From Plantibacter sp. VKM Ac-2880 (GTDB lineage Bacteria > Actinomycetota > Actinomycetes > Actinomycetales > Microbacteriaceae): 64,000 bases of DNA. The first letter of the stretch is position 1. Every line of letters starts with the position of its first letter. Positions 1-8,285 of the stretch are shown piece by piece. The stretch spans positions 1,240,001 to 1,304,000 of the forward strand of contig NZ_JADKSJ010000002.1 in NCBI RefSeq assembly GCF_015351235.1. Reading direction: 5' to 3'. The translations under genes were made by a program, and so were the position numbers. Below the pieces are notes generated by a model. The model searched no databases, had not been told where the DNA came from, and saw only the letters and a program-made list of their open reading frames with translations.

Positions 1-307
1 CGCGCAACGCCCCATGCAACACGTTGAACGACACCGTCAGGTTGTTGTGAAACGTCGCCGCGTCCGGCACGAGCCCGTTCACCGGGATGGCCGCCAGGTG
101 CACCACGGCGTCGAGGCCGGAGAACCGGGCCGTCACGCCGAGCAGGCTGTCGATCGTCTGGCCGTAGTCGGTCAGGTCCACGCGCGTGAAACCGGGCCCG
201 GCAGCACCCGCGAGGTCGAGCCCGTGCACCGTGTGGCCGTCCCGGCGCAGGCGTTCGACGGTGGCGGACCCGAGCTTGCCCGAACTCCCGGTGACGGCGA
301 TGCGCAT
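1..307 (-). CDS. NAD-dependent epimerase/dehydratase, N-terminal part (runs off the window)
   Basis: Only the first 102 codons are visible. The protein opens with a Rossmann dinucleotide-binding motif (VTGSSGKLG, residues 5-13) and continues with a DLTD segment and VVHLAAIP, as in extended short-chain dehydrogenases acting on nucleotide sugars or free sugars. The ATG lies 10 bp after the stop of the upstream cupin gene, so this looks like the last visible member of the leftward operon starting at 3350. The substrate cannot be told from this part. The fold is clear; a specific role (for example sugar or lactone oxidation next to a rhamnosidase) is only inference. Confidence 0.8.
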   Translation of the reverse strand, partial: MRIAVTGSSGKLGSATVERLRRDGHTVHGLDLAGAAGPGFTRVDLTDYGQTIDSLLGVTARFSGLDAVVHLAAIPVNGLVPDAATFHNNLTVSFNVLHGALR

Positions 308-317
308 ACCGACGATC

Positions 318-713
318 CTAGGCTCGGGCCGGGAAGTCGGCCGGCAGCGGGAGCGCGGTCACGACGTGCCCGGCGGCGTCCGAGTCGTCCGCGTGCAGGT
401 GACCGACCCGACCACCCGTCGGCAGCCCCGTCTCGGTGAAGAACCCGCGGATCGTCTCGTACACCTCGACGATGTCGTGGGTGTCGCCGGCCTGCGTCAG
501 CACGATGTCGCCCGACTGCACATAGCGCTCTGCGCCGTCGACGAACACCTTGCCCTTGCCCTCGGCGATGAACCAGATCTCGTGGTCGTCGTGGTGGTGC
601 CGGTCGAAGCGGCCGCCGTCGACCGACACCGCGAAGCGCCCGATCGTGCCGATCTCGCTCCAGTCCGGCTTCGAGCCGGGATGCACCCAGGAACCCGGTT
701 CGATCACCGGCAT
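318..713 (-). CDS. Small single-domain cupin protein (cupin 2 of the operon)
   Basis: A 131-residue protein made of one cupin barrel. Metal-binding motif 1 is visible as RHHHDDHEIWF (about residues 37-47) and motif 2 as GDIVLTQAGDTHDI (about residues 68-81), so the usual His/His/Glu/His metal ligands are present. Such proteins include small dioxygenases, isomerases and sugar-binding regulators, so the reaction is open. Its ATG shares one base with the TGA of the preceding cupin gene (TGATG), which predicts translational coupling. Position in an operon with a Tm-1-like protein and opposite a rhamnosidase suggests a catabolic role; this is inferred. Confidence 0.85.
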   Translation of the reverse strand: MPVIEPGSWVHPGSKPDWSEIGTIGRFAVSVDGGRFDRHHHDDHEIWFIAEGKGKVFVDGAERYVQSGDIVLTQAGDTHDIVEVYETIRGFFTETGLPTGGRVGHLHADDSDAAGHVVTALPLPADFPARA

Positions 714-1171
714 CAGCGGTTTTGCTTCCAGCTCGGGGCCTCACCGGCGTCGAGGATGCGCGCGTCGGGCAGCCCGTCGAGCCCCGTCTCTGCGCCACCA
801 GGCGTGTACACGACCGACAACCGCAGCGGACGCCACGTCGTGTTGTAGGTGGAGTGCACCGTGTCCTTCGGGATGTAGACGGCGTCACCCTCGCGGATCG
901 GGAAGGCCGGGCCGTCACCGACCGTCTGGACCCCCTCGCCGGAGATGACCGTGATGACCTCCTCCTCGCCCGGGTGCTGGTGCGGTGCGTGGCCCTGCCC
1001 GGGGTAGACGATGACCTCGCCCACGGTGAGGCCGGCACCTTCGTCGAGGTGCGGGGTGACGAGCCACTTGATGGTGCCCCAGTCGAAGACCCTCGTGGGG
1101 ACCTCGTCCGGGCGGCGACCGGCGGTGGCCGGGGTGATGGGTCGTGCAGCGGTGTTCGGGGTGTCGGTCAT
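713..1171 (-). CDS. Cupin-domain protein (cupin 1 of the operon)
   Basis: A 152-residue cupin. The first motif, PHQHPGEEEVITVISGEG, fits the metal-binding consensus HxH(x)nE followed by Gly; the second reads GDAVYIPKDTVHSTYN with the conserved Pro and His. The start was chosen at ATG 1171 because GAGGAG precedes it at good spacing; the open frame upstream has no ribosome site. It follows the TIM-barrel gene after 47 bp and overlaps the next cupin by one base. Metal-dependent oxidation or isomerisation is the usual chemistry. With two different cupins in a row, a two-step conversion or a hetero-oligomer is possible, but the sequence does not show which. Confidence 0.85.
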   Translation of the reverse strand: MTDTPNTAARPITPATAGRRPDEVPTRVFDWGTIKWLVTPHLDEGAGLTVGEVIVYPGQGHAPHQHPGEEEVITVISGEGVQTVGDGPAFPIREGDAVYIPKDTVHSTYNTTWRPLRLSVVYTPGGAETGLDGLPDARILDAGEAPSWKQNR

Positions 1172-1218
1172 GGGGTGCTCCTCGTCGAGTGGGTGGTGCG
1201 GCAGGCGCCGCGGGTCGG

Positions 1219-2043
1219 TCAGCGGGTCGGGATGGCTTTGAAGTCCTCGATCTGCCGCTTGATGGCGCGTTCGGTCGGCAGCCGCTCCGCCGAGGACGCG
1301 CCGAAGAAGCCGGCGACCCCCGTCGTGTTGGCGAGGATGAAGGCGGCGTCCTCGGGTTCCGCGATCGGGCCGCCGTGGCAGAGCACGACGACGTCCGGGT
1401 TGATCGCGACGGCCGCATCCCGCATCTCCTGCACCCGGTGCGCAGACTCCTCGAGGGAGAGCGCCGTGGTCGCACCGATCGTGCCGGCGGTCGTCAGCCC
1501 CATGTGCGGGACGAGGACGTCGGCTCCCGCCTCGGTCATCGCGACCGTCGACTCGAGGTCGAAGACGTACGGCGCGGTGAGGAGGTCGCGTTCGGCCGCG
1601 AGTCGGATCATGTCGACCTCGAGGTCGTAGCCCATGCCCGTCTCCTCGAGGTTCTGGCGGAACACGCCGTCGAACAGGCCGACGGTCGGGAAGTTCTGGA
1701 CGCCCGTGAACCCCATGGTCTTGAGCTCGTCGAGGAAGCGCTCCATGATGCGGAACGGATCGGTGCCGTTCACGCCCGCGAGCACGGGGGTGTCCCGCAC
1801 GATCGGCAGCACCTCGCGGCTCATCTCGACCACGACCTGGTTGGCATCCCCGTACGCCAGCAGCCCCGAGAGCGAGCCGCGACCGGCCATCCGGTACCGT
1901 CCCGAGTTGTAGATGATGATGAGGTCGACGCCGCCGGCCTCCGCGGACTTCGCCGAGATGCCGGTACCCGCCCCGGCACCGATGACGGCCTCCCCTCGCG
2001 CGACGGTGGCGCGGAGCCGTTCGAGTGCGATGGTCCTGTCCAT
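1219..2043 (-). CDS. Phosphoenolpyruvate-hydrolase-like TIM-barrel protein (Tm-1 C-terminal half)
   Basis: A 274-residue protein of the family annotated as phosphoenolpyruvate hydrolase or TIM-barrel domain (PF09370). Segments typical of the family are visible: [19 protein letters not shown] near the N-terminus, [34 protein letters not shown] and VVLCHGGPI. In plants and fungi this domain is fused behind a UPF0261 domain, as in tomato Tm-1. Here the UPF0261 partner is the gene immediately upstream, 2 bp away. A strong AGGAGG precedes the ATG. The bacterial function is not established; an enolase/aldolase-type or isomerase-type reaction on a small organic acid or sugar derivative is a guess. 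Confidence 0.88.
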   Translation of the reverse strand: MDRTIALERLRATVARGEAVIGAGAGTGISAKSAEAGGVDLIIIYNSGRYRMAGRGSLSGLLAYGDANQVVVEMSREVLPIVRDTPVLAGVNGTDPFRIMERFLDELKTMGFTGVQNFPTVGLFDGVFRQNLEETGMGYDLEVDMIRLAAERDLLTAPYVFDLESTVAMTEAGADVLVPHMGLTTAGTIGATTALSLEESAHRVQEMRDAAVAINPDVVVLCHGGPIAEPEDAAFILANTTGVAGFFGASSAERLPTERAIKRQIEDFKAIPTR

Positions 2044-2045
2044 GG

Positions 2046-3350
2046 TCAGTCCTCCTCCGTGGTGCTGCTGTCCTCGATGAGTGCGTGCAGGGTGTCGGCG
2101 GCGAGTCTCGCGAACGCCGGATCGTTGAGGTGTTCGGGGCGGTCGATGACAGTGACCGCACTGCCGTCCAGGCCGTCGAGCACCGCTTCGACGAGCGCGG
2201 CGTCCGCCGCCGGGTCGTGGAAGGGCAGGCCGTCGGCGTCGAGGGCCGAGACGCCGCCGCGCGGGATCAGCAGCACCGTCGGGGCCGTCGCCGCCGCGAG
2301 TTTCCGGCCGATGCGGGCGCCCAGCTCGCGGTTCTCGTCGACGGTGGTGCGCATGAGGGTGACGGTGGCGTTGTGGATGAAGAAGTGGCGATCGGCGAAG
2401 CGTTCCGGCACGGTGTCGCGTGGCCCGAAGTTGACCATGTCGAGTGCACCGAGACTGACGAGCTGTGGCACGCCCGCCGCGCCGGCCGCGGTGAGGCGGT
2501 CGGGACCGGCGGTCAGGACGCCGCCGACGAGGTCGTCGGCGAGTTCGGTGGTCGTGAGGTCGAGCACCCCCGCGAGCATCCCGCTGCGGGCGAGCGACTC
2601 GAGCGCCAGTCCGCCCGACCCGGTCGCGTGGAAGACGAGCACCTCGTAGCCGAGCTCATCGAGACGCTCGCGGGCCGCGTCGACCGCCGGGGTCGTCACC
2701 CCGAACATCGACGCCCCGATGAGCGGCCGGTCCGTGCGCTCGGCGGAGGTGGCCAGACCGCGCGTCTTCGCGGCCGCGGCCATGCCGGTGACGGCGGCGG
2801 CCGCATTGCCCAGGACCGCGCGGGAGATCTGGTTGATCCCGGCGATGTCGACCACGCTGTACATGAGCGTCACGTCGTTCGCTCCGATGTATGGGGCGAC
2901 GTCGCCGGACGCCATCGTCGAGACCAGGAGCTTCGGCGTCCCGATCGGCAGATCGCGGAAGACCCGGGCGGCGATGGCCGATCCACCGCTCCCACCGAGC
3001 GCGAGGACGGCGTCGATGCGCCCCGAGGCGTGCAGTCGACCGACCACGGCCGCGGCGCCCTCGCCCATCGCGCTCACCGCCGCGCCGCGATCCTCCGCTG
3101 CGAGCAAGGTCTCGAGGTCCGTTCCGACGGCAGCCGCCACCTCGTGGTTCGGGTGGTCGACGGCGGCCGGGTAGCCGTGGGGCTCGCGCGTTCCCGCGTC
3201 GACGACCACGACGTCCGCGCCGAGTCCCCAGAGTCGCTCGGCGATCCACGCGTACTCGACCCCCTTGGTGTCGAGGGTGCCGACGAGCGCGACGGTGGGT
3301 CGTCCCGTTCCGCCCGTCTCGGTTCCGCTGGCTTCCTCGGGTGTGGTCAT
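2046..3350 (-). CDS. UPF0261 / Tm-1-like ATP-binding protein
   Basis: A 434-residue protein of the UPF0261 family (Tm-1 N-terminal domain). It begins with a disordered, Thr/Glu/Gly-rich stretch, followed by [16 protein letters not shown], the family signature. A glycine-rich nucleotide-site segment [13 protein letters not shown] comes later, then [24 protein letters not shown]-like and [11 protein letters not shown] segments. It is the first gene of the leftward operon and starts 249 bp from the divergent rhamnosidase gene. GGAGAG precedes the ATG. The family is linked to nucleotide binding and, in tomato, to blocking viral replication; its bacterial role is unknown. The shared operator region suggests it is co-regulated with rhamnoside breakdown. 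Confidence 0.88.
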   Translation of the reverse strand: MTTPEEASGTETGGTGRPTVALVGTLDTKGVEYAWIAERLWGLGADVVVVDAGTREPHGYPAAVDHPNHEVAAAVGTDLETLLAAEDRGAAVSAMGEGAAAVVGRLHASGRIDAVLALGGSGGSAIAARVFRDLPIGTPKLLVSTMASGDVAPYIGANDVTLMYSVVDIAGINQISRAVLGNAAAAVTGMAAAAKTRGLATSAERTDRPLIGASMFGVTTPAVDAARERLDELGYEVLVFHATGSGGLALESLARSGMLAGVLDLTTTELADDLVGGVLTAGPDRLTAAGAAGVPQLVSLGALDMVNFGPRDTVPERFADRHFFIHNATVTLMRTTVDENRELGARIGRKLAAATAPTVLLIPRGGVSALDADGLPFHDPAADAALVEAVLDGLDGSAVTVIDRPEHLNDPAFARLAADTLHALIEDSSTTEED

Positions 3351-3445
3351 CGTCGCTCTCCATCGTCGTCGTCGTGAGCGCGGGACGGCCCCGTTCCGGC
3401 GCCCGTCCCACCTGGCGGATCCGCTCCGACCCCGCCAGCGCCTCC

Positions 3446-3474
3446 ATCCTGCTCCAGGTTTTGAAACGTGTCAA
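3446..3474 (-). promoter_or_regulatory. Candidate leftward promoter overlapping operator 1
   Basis: On the minus strand TTGACA (plus 3469-3474) is followed after 17 bases by CAGGAT (plus 3446-3451), a plausible -35/-10 pair about 95 bases before the Tm-1-like start codon. The -35 box lies partly inside operator 1, so repressor binding there would block RNA polymerase. The -10 match is weak. Confidence 0.45.
3462..3473. promoter_or_regulatory. LacI-type operator 1 in the divergent region
   Basis: TGAAACGTGTCA, an imperfect palindrome centred on CG, as LacI-family repressors recognise. An identical 12-bp copy lies exactly 67 bp downstream. The flanking bases extend it to TTGAAACGTGTCAA. Confidence 0.7.
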
Positions 3475-3528
3475 GAAACAGCCCGCAGCTCTCGCTTTTG
3501 CTCTGGCGAGCGTTATACGATCGCTTTT

Positions 3529-3540
3529 TGAAACGTGTCA
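3529..3540. promoter_or_regulatory. LacI-type operator 2 in the divergent region
   Basis: A second exact copy of TGAAACGTGTCA. It sits just downstream of a TATACG hexamer (3514-3519) that could be the -10 of the rhamnosidase promoter, so it would cover the transcription start. Two identical sites 67 bp apart would allow repression of both divergent promoters, possibly with looping. Confidence 0.7.
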
Positions 3541-3599
3541 GAGTTGATCGCCTCGCGAGCTGCGACGCGCCCTGCCTGACGAAAGGACCAGCAGCCACG

Positions 3600-6293
3600 A
3601 TGGTGACCACGAGCGCTCCCCGATTCGAGCATCTCCGCGAGGCCCGCGGTATCGGCGTGGCGAAGCCCCGGCTCAGCTGGACGAACCTCGGCCCTGCCGG
3701 CTGGGAGCAGCGCGCCGCCGAGATCGAGATCACGCGAGGCGATCGGGTGACCACCACCGGACGCGTCGCCACCGGGGAATCGGTCCTCGTCGCCTGGCCC
3801 GGTGAACCACTCCGCTCCCGCGAGGTCGCCTCCGTTCGCGTCCGGGTGTGGGGCGCCACGAGGGCCGAGACGGACACCGCCGAGGTGGCCGACTGGGGGC
3901 CGGCGGCGACGGTCGAGGCCGGCCTCCTGTCCGCGAGCGACTGGGTCGCGAAGCCGATCGCCGCGGACTGGGACGAGGATCCCGACAGCGACACCCGCCG
4001 GCCACCCCTGCTGCGACGCGACTTCACCGTCGGCGCGGGCCTCGAGTCTGCCCGCCTGTATGTCACGGCGCACGGCGTCTATGAGGCGGAGATCAACGGT
4101 CGTCGGGTCGGCGACGAAGCGCTCGCCCCGGGTTGGACGAGTTACGCCAATCGCCTGCGCACGGCGACGCACGACGTCACCGCGCTCCTCCACCCCGGCG
4201 ACAACGCGATCGGCTCATGGATGGGCGACGGCTGGTACCGGGGGCGCCTCGGCTGGCGCGGCGGCTTCCGGAACCTGTTCGGCTCGGACCTGTCACTCAT
4301 CGCCCAACTGGAGCTGCGGTACCACGACGGCCGCGTCGAGACGCTCGCGACCGACGAGCACTGGCGTGCGTCCGTCGGCCCCATCATCAGCTCGGGCAAC
4401 TACGACGGCGAACATTACGACGCCCGCGAGGAACGGACGGGATGGTCGTCGCCGGGCTTCGATGCGAGCGCGTGGACGGGCGTCCGCATCGGCACCCGCG
4501 ACCCGTCCACCTTCGTCGCCCCCGAGGGCCCGCCGGTGCGCGCCGTCGAGGAGGTGGCACCGATCGCGGTCCTCACGAGCCCGAGCGGGAGACGCATCCT
4601 CGACCTCGGGCAGAACCTCGTCGGTCGGCTCAGGATCCGACTCTCGGGGACGGCCGGTGCGACGGTCGTGATCCGCACGGCCGAGGTCATGCAGGCGGGC
4701 GAGATCTACACGCGTCCACTGCGGGAGGCGAAGGCGACCGACAGCTACACGCTCGCCGGCCGTCCGATCCCGCCGAACGGTGGTGCCGCCGAAGTGTGGG
4801 AGCCGCGGTTCACGATCCACGGGTTCCGGTACGCGGAGATCAGCGGGTGGCCGGGCGACCTCGACGCAGCCGTCGCGAACGGCGACCTCGTCGCGCGCGT
4901 CTACCACTCGGACCTCGAACGTACGGGTTGGTTCGAGAGCTCCGACGAGCGCGTGAACCGACTCCACGAGAACGTCCTCTGGAGCATGCGCGGCAACTTC
5001 GTCGACCTCCCCACCGATTGCCCGCAGCGCGACGAACGCGTCGGGTGGACGGGTGACCTCCAGGTGTTCGCGCGCACCGCCTCCTTCCTCTACGACGTGT
5101 CGGGCATGCTCGGCTCCTGGCTGCGCGATGTCGCGGTCGAACAGCACGAGGACGGCACCGTGCCCTGGTACGTGCCGTTCATCCCCGACGACGGGCAGTG
5201 GACGCCGAACCGGCCCGGCGCGGTGTGGGGCGACGTCGCGGTCCTCACGCCCTGGGTGCTCTACGAACGCTTCGGCGACCTCGGCGTCCTCGCGGCCCAG
5301 TACGACAGTGCGAAGCGGTGGGTCGACCTCGTGCACCGCCTCTCGGGACCGGACCACCTGTGGAACGAGGGCTTCCAGCTGGGCGACTGGCTCGATCCCG
5401 CCGCCCCACCGGACCGGCCTGCCGAGTCGCTCACCGACCGGTATCTCGTCGCCACCGCCTACTCGGCCTGGTCGACGGCGCACCTCGCGAAGACCGCCGC
5501 CGTGCTCGGACGCTCCGACGACGCCGAGCACTACGCCGACCTCGCCGAGGCGACCCGACGCGCGTTCCTGGCGGAGTACGTCGGCGAGGACGGGGTCATG
5601 ACGAGTGACGCCCAGACCGCGTACTCGCTCGCGATCGCCTTCGAGCTCCTGCCGGATGCGGAGGCGGTCGACCGCGCCGGCGAGCGGCTGAGCGCCCTCG
5701 TCGCCGGCGCGGGCAACCGGATCGCGACGGGCTTCGTCGGCACCCCGATCGTGAGCGACGCGCTGACCTCGTCGGGCCATCTCGATCGCGCGTACGACCT
5801 GCTCCTGGAGGACGAGTGCCCGTCGTGGCTGTACGCGGTGGAGCAGGGGGCGACGACGATCTGGGAACGCTGGGACAGCATGCTGCCGGACGGCACCGTG
5901 AACCCTGGGCAGATGACCTCGTTCAACCACTACGCGCTCGGCGCGGTCGCCGACTGGCTGCACCGGGTCGTCGCCGGCATCGCGCCGGCCGCGCCCGGGT
6001 ATCGCTCGATCCTGTTCCGGCCGAGGCCGGGCGGTGGCCTGACTCACGCCTCGGCGGTGCACCTGACGCCCTACGGTCGAGCGTCGATCACCTGGACCAT
6101 CGTCGCCGGCGCCTTGCAGGTCGAGGTCGAGGTGCCGACGGGGACCTCGGCGGTCGTCGACCTCCCGGGTGCCGAGCCGGCTTCGGTGACGAGCGGGACG
6201 CATCGCTTCGCGGTCGGCGTCGACGCGCAGCCGTCCACCACCGGCGCGACAGATCCATTCACCGGAATAGAACCAGCGCGCGCGACGCTGTAG
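3600..6293 (+). CDS. GH78 alpha-L-rhamnosidase
   Basis: An 897-residue enzyme that removes terminal alpha-L-rhamnose from rhamnosides. The GH78 catalytic core is clear: DCPQRDERVGWTGD (about residues 473-486, holding the general acid region) and TTIWERWDS (about 751-759, holding the catalytic base Glu). N-terminal beta-sandwich domains include VTAHGVYEAEINGRRVGDE and the GDGWYRGRLGWRG segment typical of the family. The start ATG 3600 was chosen over an open frame extending back to 3468 because GAAAGGA precedes it and upstream bases carry the operators. There is no signal peptide, so it should act in the cytoplasm on imported glycosides. The next gene begins 5 bp after its stop. Confidence 0.95.
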   Translation: MVTTSAPRFEHLREARGIGVAKPRLSWTNLGPAGWEQRAAEIEITRGDRVTTTGRVATGESVLVAWPGEPLRSREVASVRVRVWGATRAETDTAEVADWGPAATVEAGLLSASDWVAKPIAADWDEDPDSDTRRPPLLRRDFTVGAGLESARLYVTAHGVYEAEINGRRVGDEALAPGWTSYANRLRTATHDVTALLHPGDNAIGSWMGDGWYRGRLGWRGGFRNLFGSDLSLIAQLELRYHDGRVETLATDEHWRASVGPIISSGNYDGEHYDAREERTGWSSPGFDASAWTGVRIGTRDPSTFVAPEGPPVRAVEEVAPIAVLTSPSGRRILDLGQNLVGRLRIRLSGTAGATVVIRTAEVMQAGEIYTRPLREAKATDSYTLAGRPIPPNGGAAEVWEPRFTIHGFRYAEISGWPGDLDAAVANGDLVARVYHSDLERTGWFESSDERVNRLHENVLWSMRGNFVDLPTDCPQRDERVGWTGDLQVFARTASFLYDVSGMLGSWLRDVAVEQHEDGTVPWYVPFIPDDGQWTPNRPGAVWGDVAVLTPWVLYERFGDLGVLAAQYDSAKRWVDLVHRLSGPDHLWNEGFQLGDWLDPAAPPDRPAESLTDRYLVATAYSAWSTAHLAKTAAVLGRSDDAEHYADLAEATRRAFLAEYVGEDGVMTSDAQTAYSLAIAFELLPDAEAVDRAGERLSALVAGAGNRIATGFVGTPIVSDALTSSGHLDRAYDLLLEDECPSWLYAVEQGATTIWERWDSMLPDGTVNPGQMTSFNHYALGAVADWLHRVVAGIAPAAPGYRSILFRPRPGGGLTHASAVHLTPYGRASITWTIVAGALQVEVEVPTGTSAVVDLPGAEPASVTSGTHRFAVGVDAQPSTTGATDPFTGIEPARATL

Positions 6294-6298
6294 CCAGG

Positions 6299-7312
6299 GT
6301 GAAGAAGATCGGGTTCCTGTCCTTCGGACACTGGCAAGACGTTCCGGGCTCCAGCGTGCGCACAGGGCGCGACGCGCTGCTGCAGAGCATCGACCTCGCG
6401 GTCGCCGCTGAGGAGGTCGGTGTCGATGGCGCCTACGTGCGCGTGCACCACTTCGCCCGGCAGCTCGCCTCACCGTTCCCGCTGCTCGCGGCGATGGCAG
6501 CGAAGACCTCGCGCATCGAGCTCGGCACGGGCGTGATCGACATGCGGTACGAGAACCCGCTGTACATGGCGGAGGAGGCTGCGGCCACCGACCTCATCAG
6601 CGACGGGCGACTGCAGCTCGGCGTGAGCCGGGGATCACCCGAGACGGCGCTCCGCGGTTCGGAGTCGTTCGGGTACGCGCCCGGCGAGGACGAGACGGAC
6701 GCCGACGTCGCCCGCGCGCATACCGAGGTGTTCCGTGCGGCGATCGCCGGTGCCGGGGTCGCCCGGGCGAACCCGCAGATGACCGGGACGAACGGCCTGC
6801 TGGCGATCCAGCCGCAGTCGCCGGGGCTCGGCGAGCGCATCTGGTGGGGTGCCGGTTCGCGGTCGACGGCCGTGTGGACGGCGGAGCAGGGCATGAACCT
6901 GATGTCGTCGACGCTCCTCACCGAGGACACGGGTGTGCCGTTCGACGAGTTGCAGGCCGAGCAGATCGCGATGTTTCGCGCGGCGTGGGCCGAGGCCGGT
7001 CACGAGTGGCAGCCGAGGGTGTCGGTGAGCCGCAGCATCCTGCCGCTCATCGACGATGAGACGCGACGCTACTTCGGGCTGCGTGCGCAGGCCGACTCGA
7101 AGGACCAGGTCGGTCACCTCGACGGCGGGCTCGCGCGTTTCGGTCGCAGCTTCATCGGCGAACCCGACGTCATCGCCGCGGAACTCGCGGCCGATGCGGC
7201 CGTCCAGGCGGCGGACACCGTCCTCGTCACCGTGCCGAACCAGCTGGGCGTGGAGTTCAACGCCCGCATCCTCGAGGCGATCGTGAAGGACATCAAGCCG
7301 GCGCTCGGGTAG
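6299..7312 (+). CDS. LLM-class (luciferase-like) flavin-dependent oxidoreductase
   Basis: A 337-residue protein of the bacterial luciferase-like monooxygenase superfamily, which uses reduced FMN or F420. Visible family segments include KKIGFLSFGHW at the start, ELGTGVIDMRYENPLYMAEEAAATDLIS, and LQLGVSRGSPE. It starts at GTG 6299, 5 bp after the rhamnosidase stop, with CCAGG close upstream, so translation is probably coupled to the rhamnosidase. The pairing suggests a role on the aglycone or another product released from a plant rhamnoside, but this is inference; the substrate cannot be read from sequence. Confidence 0.88.
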   Translation: MKKIGFLSFGHWQDVPGSSVRTGRDALLQSIDLAVAAEEVGVDGAYVRVHHFARQLASPFPLLAAMAAKTSRIELGTGVIDMRYENPLYMAEEAAATDLISDGRLQLGVSRGSPETALRGSESFGYAPGEDETDADVARAHTEVFRAAIAGAGVARANPQMTGTNGLLAIQPQSPGLGERIWWGAGSRSTAVWTAEQGMNLMSSTLLTEDTGVPFDELQAEQIAMFRAAWAEAGHEWQPRVSVSRSILPLIDDETRRYFGLRAQADSKDQVGHLDGGLARFGRSFIGEPDVIAAELAADAAVQAADTVLVTVPNQLGVEFNARILEAIVKDIKPALG

Positions 7313-7334
7313 TCCAAGGAGGTCGACGGCGAGC

Positions 7335-7364
7335 TGGAGTGGTACGCTTTTCTGTACCACTCCA
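7335..7364. promoter_or_regulatory. YefM-YoeB operator: perfect 11-bp inverted repeat
   Basis: TGGAGTGGTAC (7335-7345) and GTACCACTCCA (7354-7364) are perfectly inverted around 8 bases. Each arm holds a GTAC core (7342-7345, 7354-7357), 12 bp centre to centre. YefM-YoeB operators in Escherichia coli are known to use TGTACA cores with the same 12-bp spacing, so this is likely the autorepression site. It ends directly at the ribosome site. Confidence 0.75.
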
Positions 7365-7375
7365 GGAGGATCTTC

Positions 7376-7627
7376 ATGTCAGCGATCACCGCGACCGACG
7401 CACGCAAGAACCTGTTCGGTCTCATCCAACAGGTGAACGACGACCACGTCCCGGTCGAGGTCGTCTCGAAGCGGGGGAACGCGGTCATCGTCTCGAAGGA
7501 CGACTACGACGCCATGGTTGAGACGGCGTACCTGCTCCGCAACGCCAAGGGCGCCGAACGCCTCCTCGCCTCGCTCGAACGCGCTCGGAACGGGGAGTTC
7601 GAGACCCACAAACTGCTCGACGCGTGA
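7376..7627 (+). CDS. yefM: YefM-family antitoxin
   Basis: An 83-residue Phd/YefM antitoxin. The N-terminal DNA-binding/dimerisation part has the family pattern ITATDARKNLFGLIQQVNDD, then VVSKRGNAVIVSKDDYDAM; the C-terminal tail (from about residue 60) would wrap the toxin. A strong AGGAGGA lies at 7364-7370, and the gene starts 11 bases after the operator. It overlaps the toxin gene by 4 bp (GTGA), so the two proteins are made in coupled fashion. Expected function: neutralise YoeB and, with it, repress the operon. Confidence 0.95.
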   Translation: MSAITATDARKNLFGLIQQVNDDHVPVEVVSKRGNAVIVSKDDYDAMVETAYLLRNAKGAERLLASLERARNGEFETHKLLDA

Positions 7628-7884
7628 CCCGGCAGCTGGCCTTCGACCGCAGCGGCTGGGAGGACTACACCTTCTGGCAGAGCCAAGACCGCAAGACGCT
7701 CAAGCGGATCAACCTGCTCATCCAGGACGTCCTCCGGGATCCGTTCGTGGGCATCGGGAAGCCCGAGCCGTTGAAGCACATCCTGTCGGGAGCCTGGTCC
7801 CGGCGGATCGACGACGCGAACCGACTCGTGTACCTCGTGACCGACACCCACATCGTCATCCTGCAGGCGCGCGACCACTACTGA
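7624..7884 (+). CDS. yoeB: YoeB-family mRNA interferase toxin
   Basis: An 86-residue Txe/YoeB toxin, a ribosome-dependent endoribonuclease. The family pattern is intact: YTFWQSQDRKTLKRINLLIQ near the start, GIGKPEPLKHILSGAWSRRI (holding the catalytic Glu/Arg region) and the C-terminal ILQARDHY ending in His-Tyr. Start is GTG 7624, overlapping the antitoxin stop. Length equals the usual 84-90 residues, so the toxin looks functional. It ends 16 bp from the convergent DUF952 gene. Confidence 0.95.
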   Translation: MTRQLAFDRSGWEDYTFWQSQDRKTLKRINLLIQDVLRDPFVGIGKPEPLKHILSGAWSRRIDDANRLVYLVTDTHIVILQARDHY

Positions 7885-7899
7885 GCAGGTGATGACCGC

Positions 7900-8268
7900 C
7901 TAGTCCACGGGTAGTCCGGCGAGCGCCGCGGGCACCTGCCACGCGCCGGACGCATCGCGTTCGAGCGGGAGCTCCGCGATGACGGCCGGGCCTGTGGTGG
8001 GCAGTGGGGCGAGGACGCGCGGTGTCGGTTCCCAGGTGACCTCGGCTCCTGCAGCCTGCAGTTCCTCGGCATCCAGCACGATGAGCAGCAGTGGGAGCTG
8101 GAGCGAACCGTAGACACGGTCGAGCACCTCGGGCAGACCGTCGGCGGTCGTCGCGTGGACGAACCCGGCATCCACGAAGGGCACCGCCCTCGTCGACACC
8201 TCGTACTCGCCGAACGGCCTGCTGGCCTCCCAGTCGTCGACGATCGCCACGTGCAGGATCTTCGTCAT
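7900..8268 (-). CDS. DUF952 domain protein
   Basis: A 122-residue protein of the DUF952 family, with the family pattern KILHVAIVDDWEAS at the start, FVHATTADGLPEV and LLLIVLDAEEL. The fold resembles small ADP-ribosyltransferase-like or glutathione-S-transferase-associated domains in annotation, but no activity is established. ATG 8268 was chosen as the first start with family similarity; a longer frame exists but would run across the regulatory palindrome at 8286-8307. It is divergent from the TetR gene, only 44 bp apart, and is thus the likely target of that repressor. Confidence 0.8.
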   Translation of the reverse strand: MTKILHVAIVDDWEASRPFGEYEVSTRAVPFVDAGFVHATTADGLPEVLDRVYGSLQLPLLLIVLDAEELQAAGAEVTWEPTPRVLAPLPTTGPAVIAELPLERDASGAWQVPAALAGLPVD

Positions 8269-8285
8269 CTCCACCCTTTCGCTTG

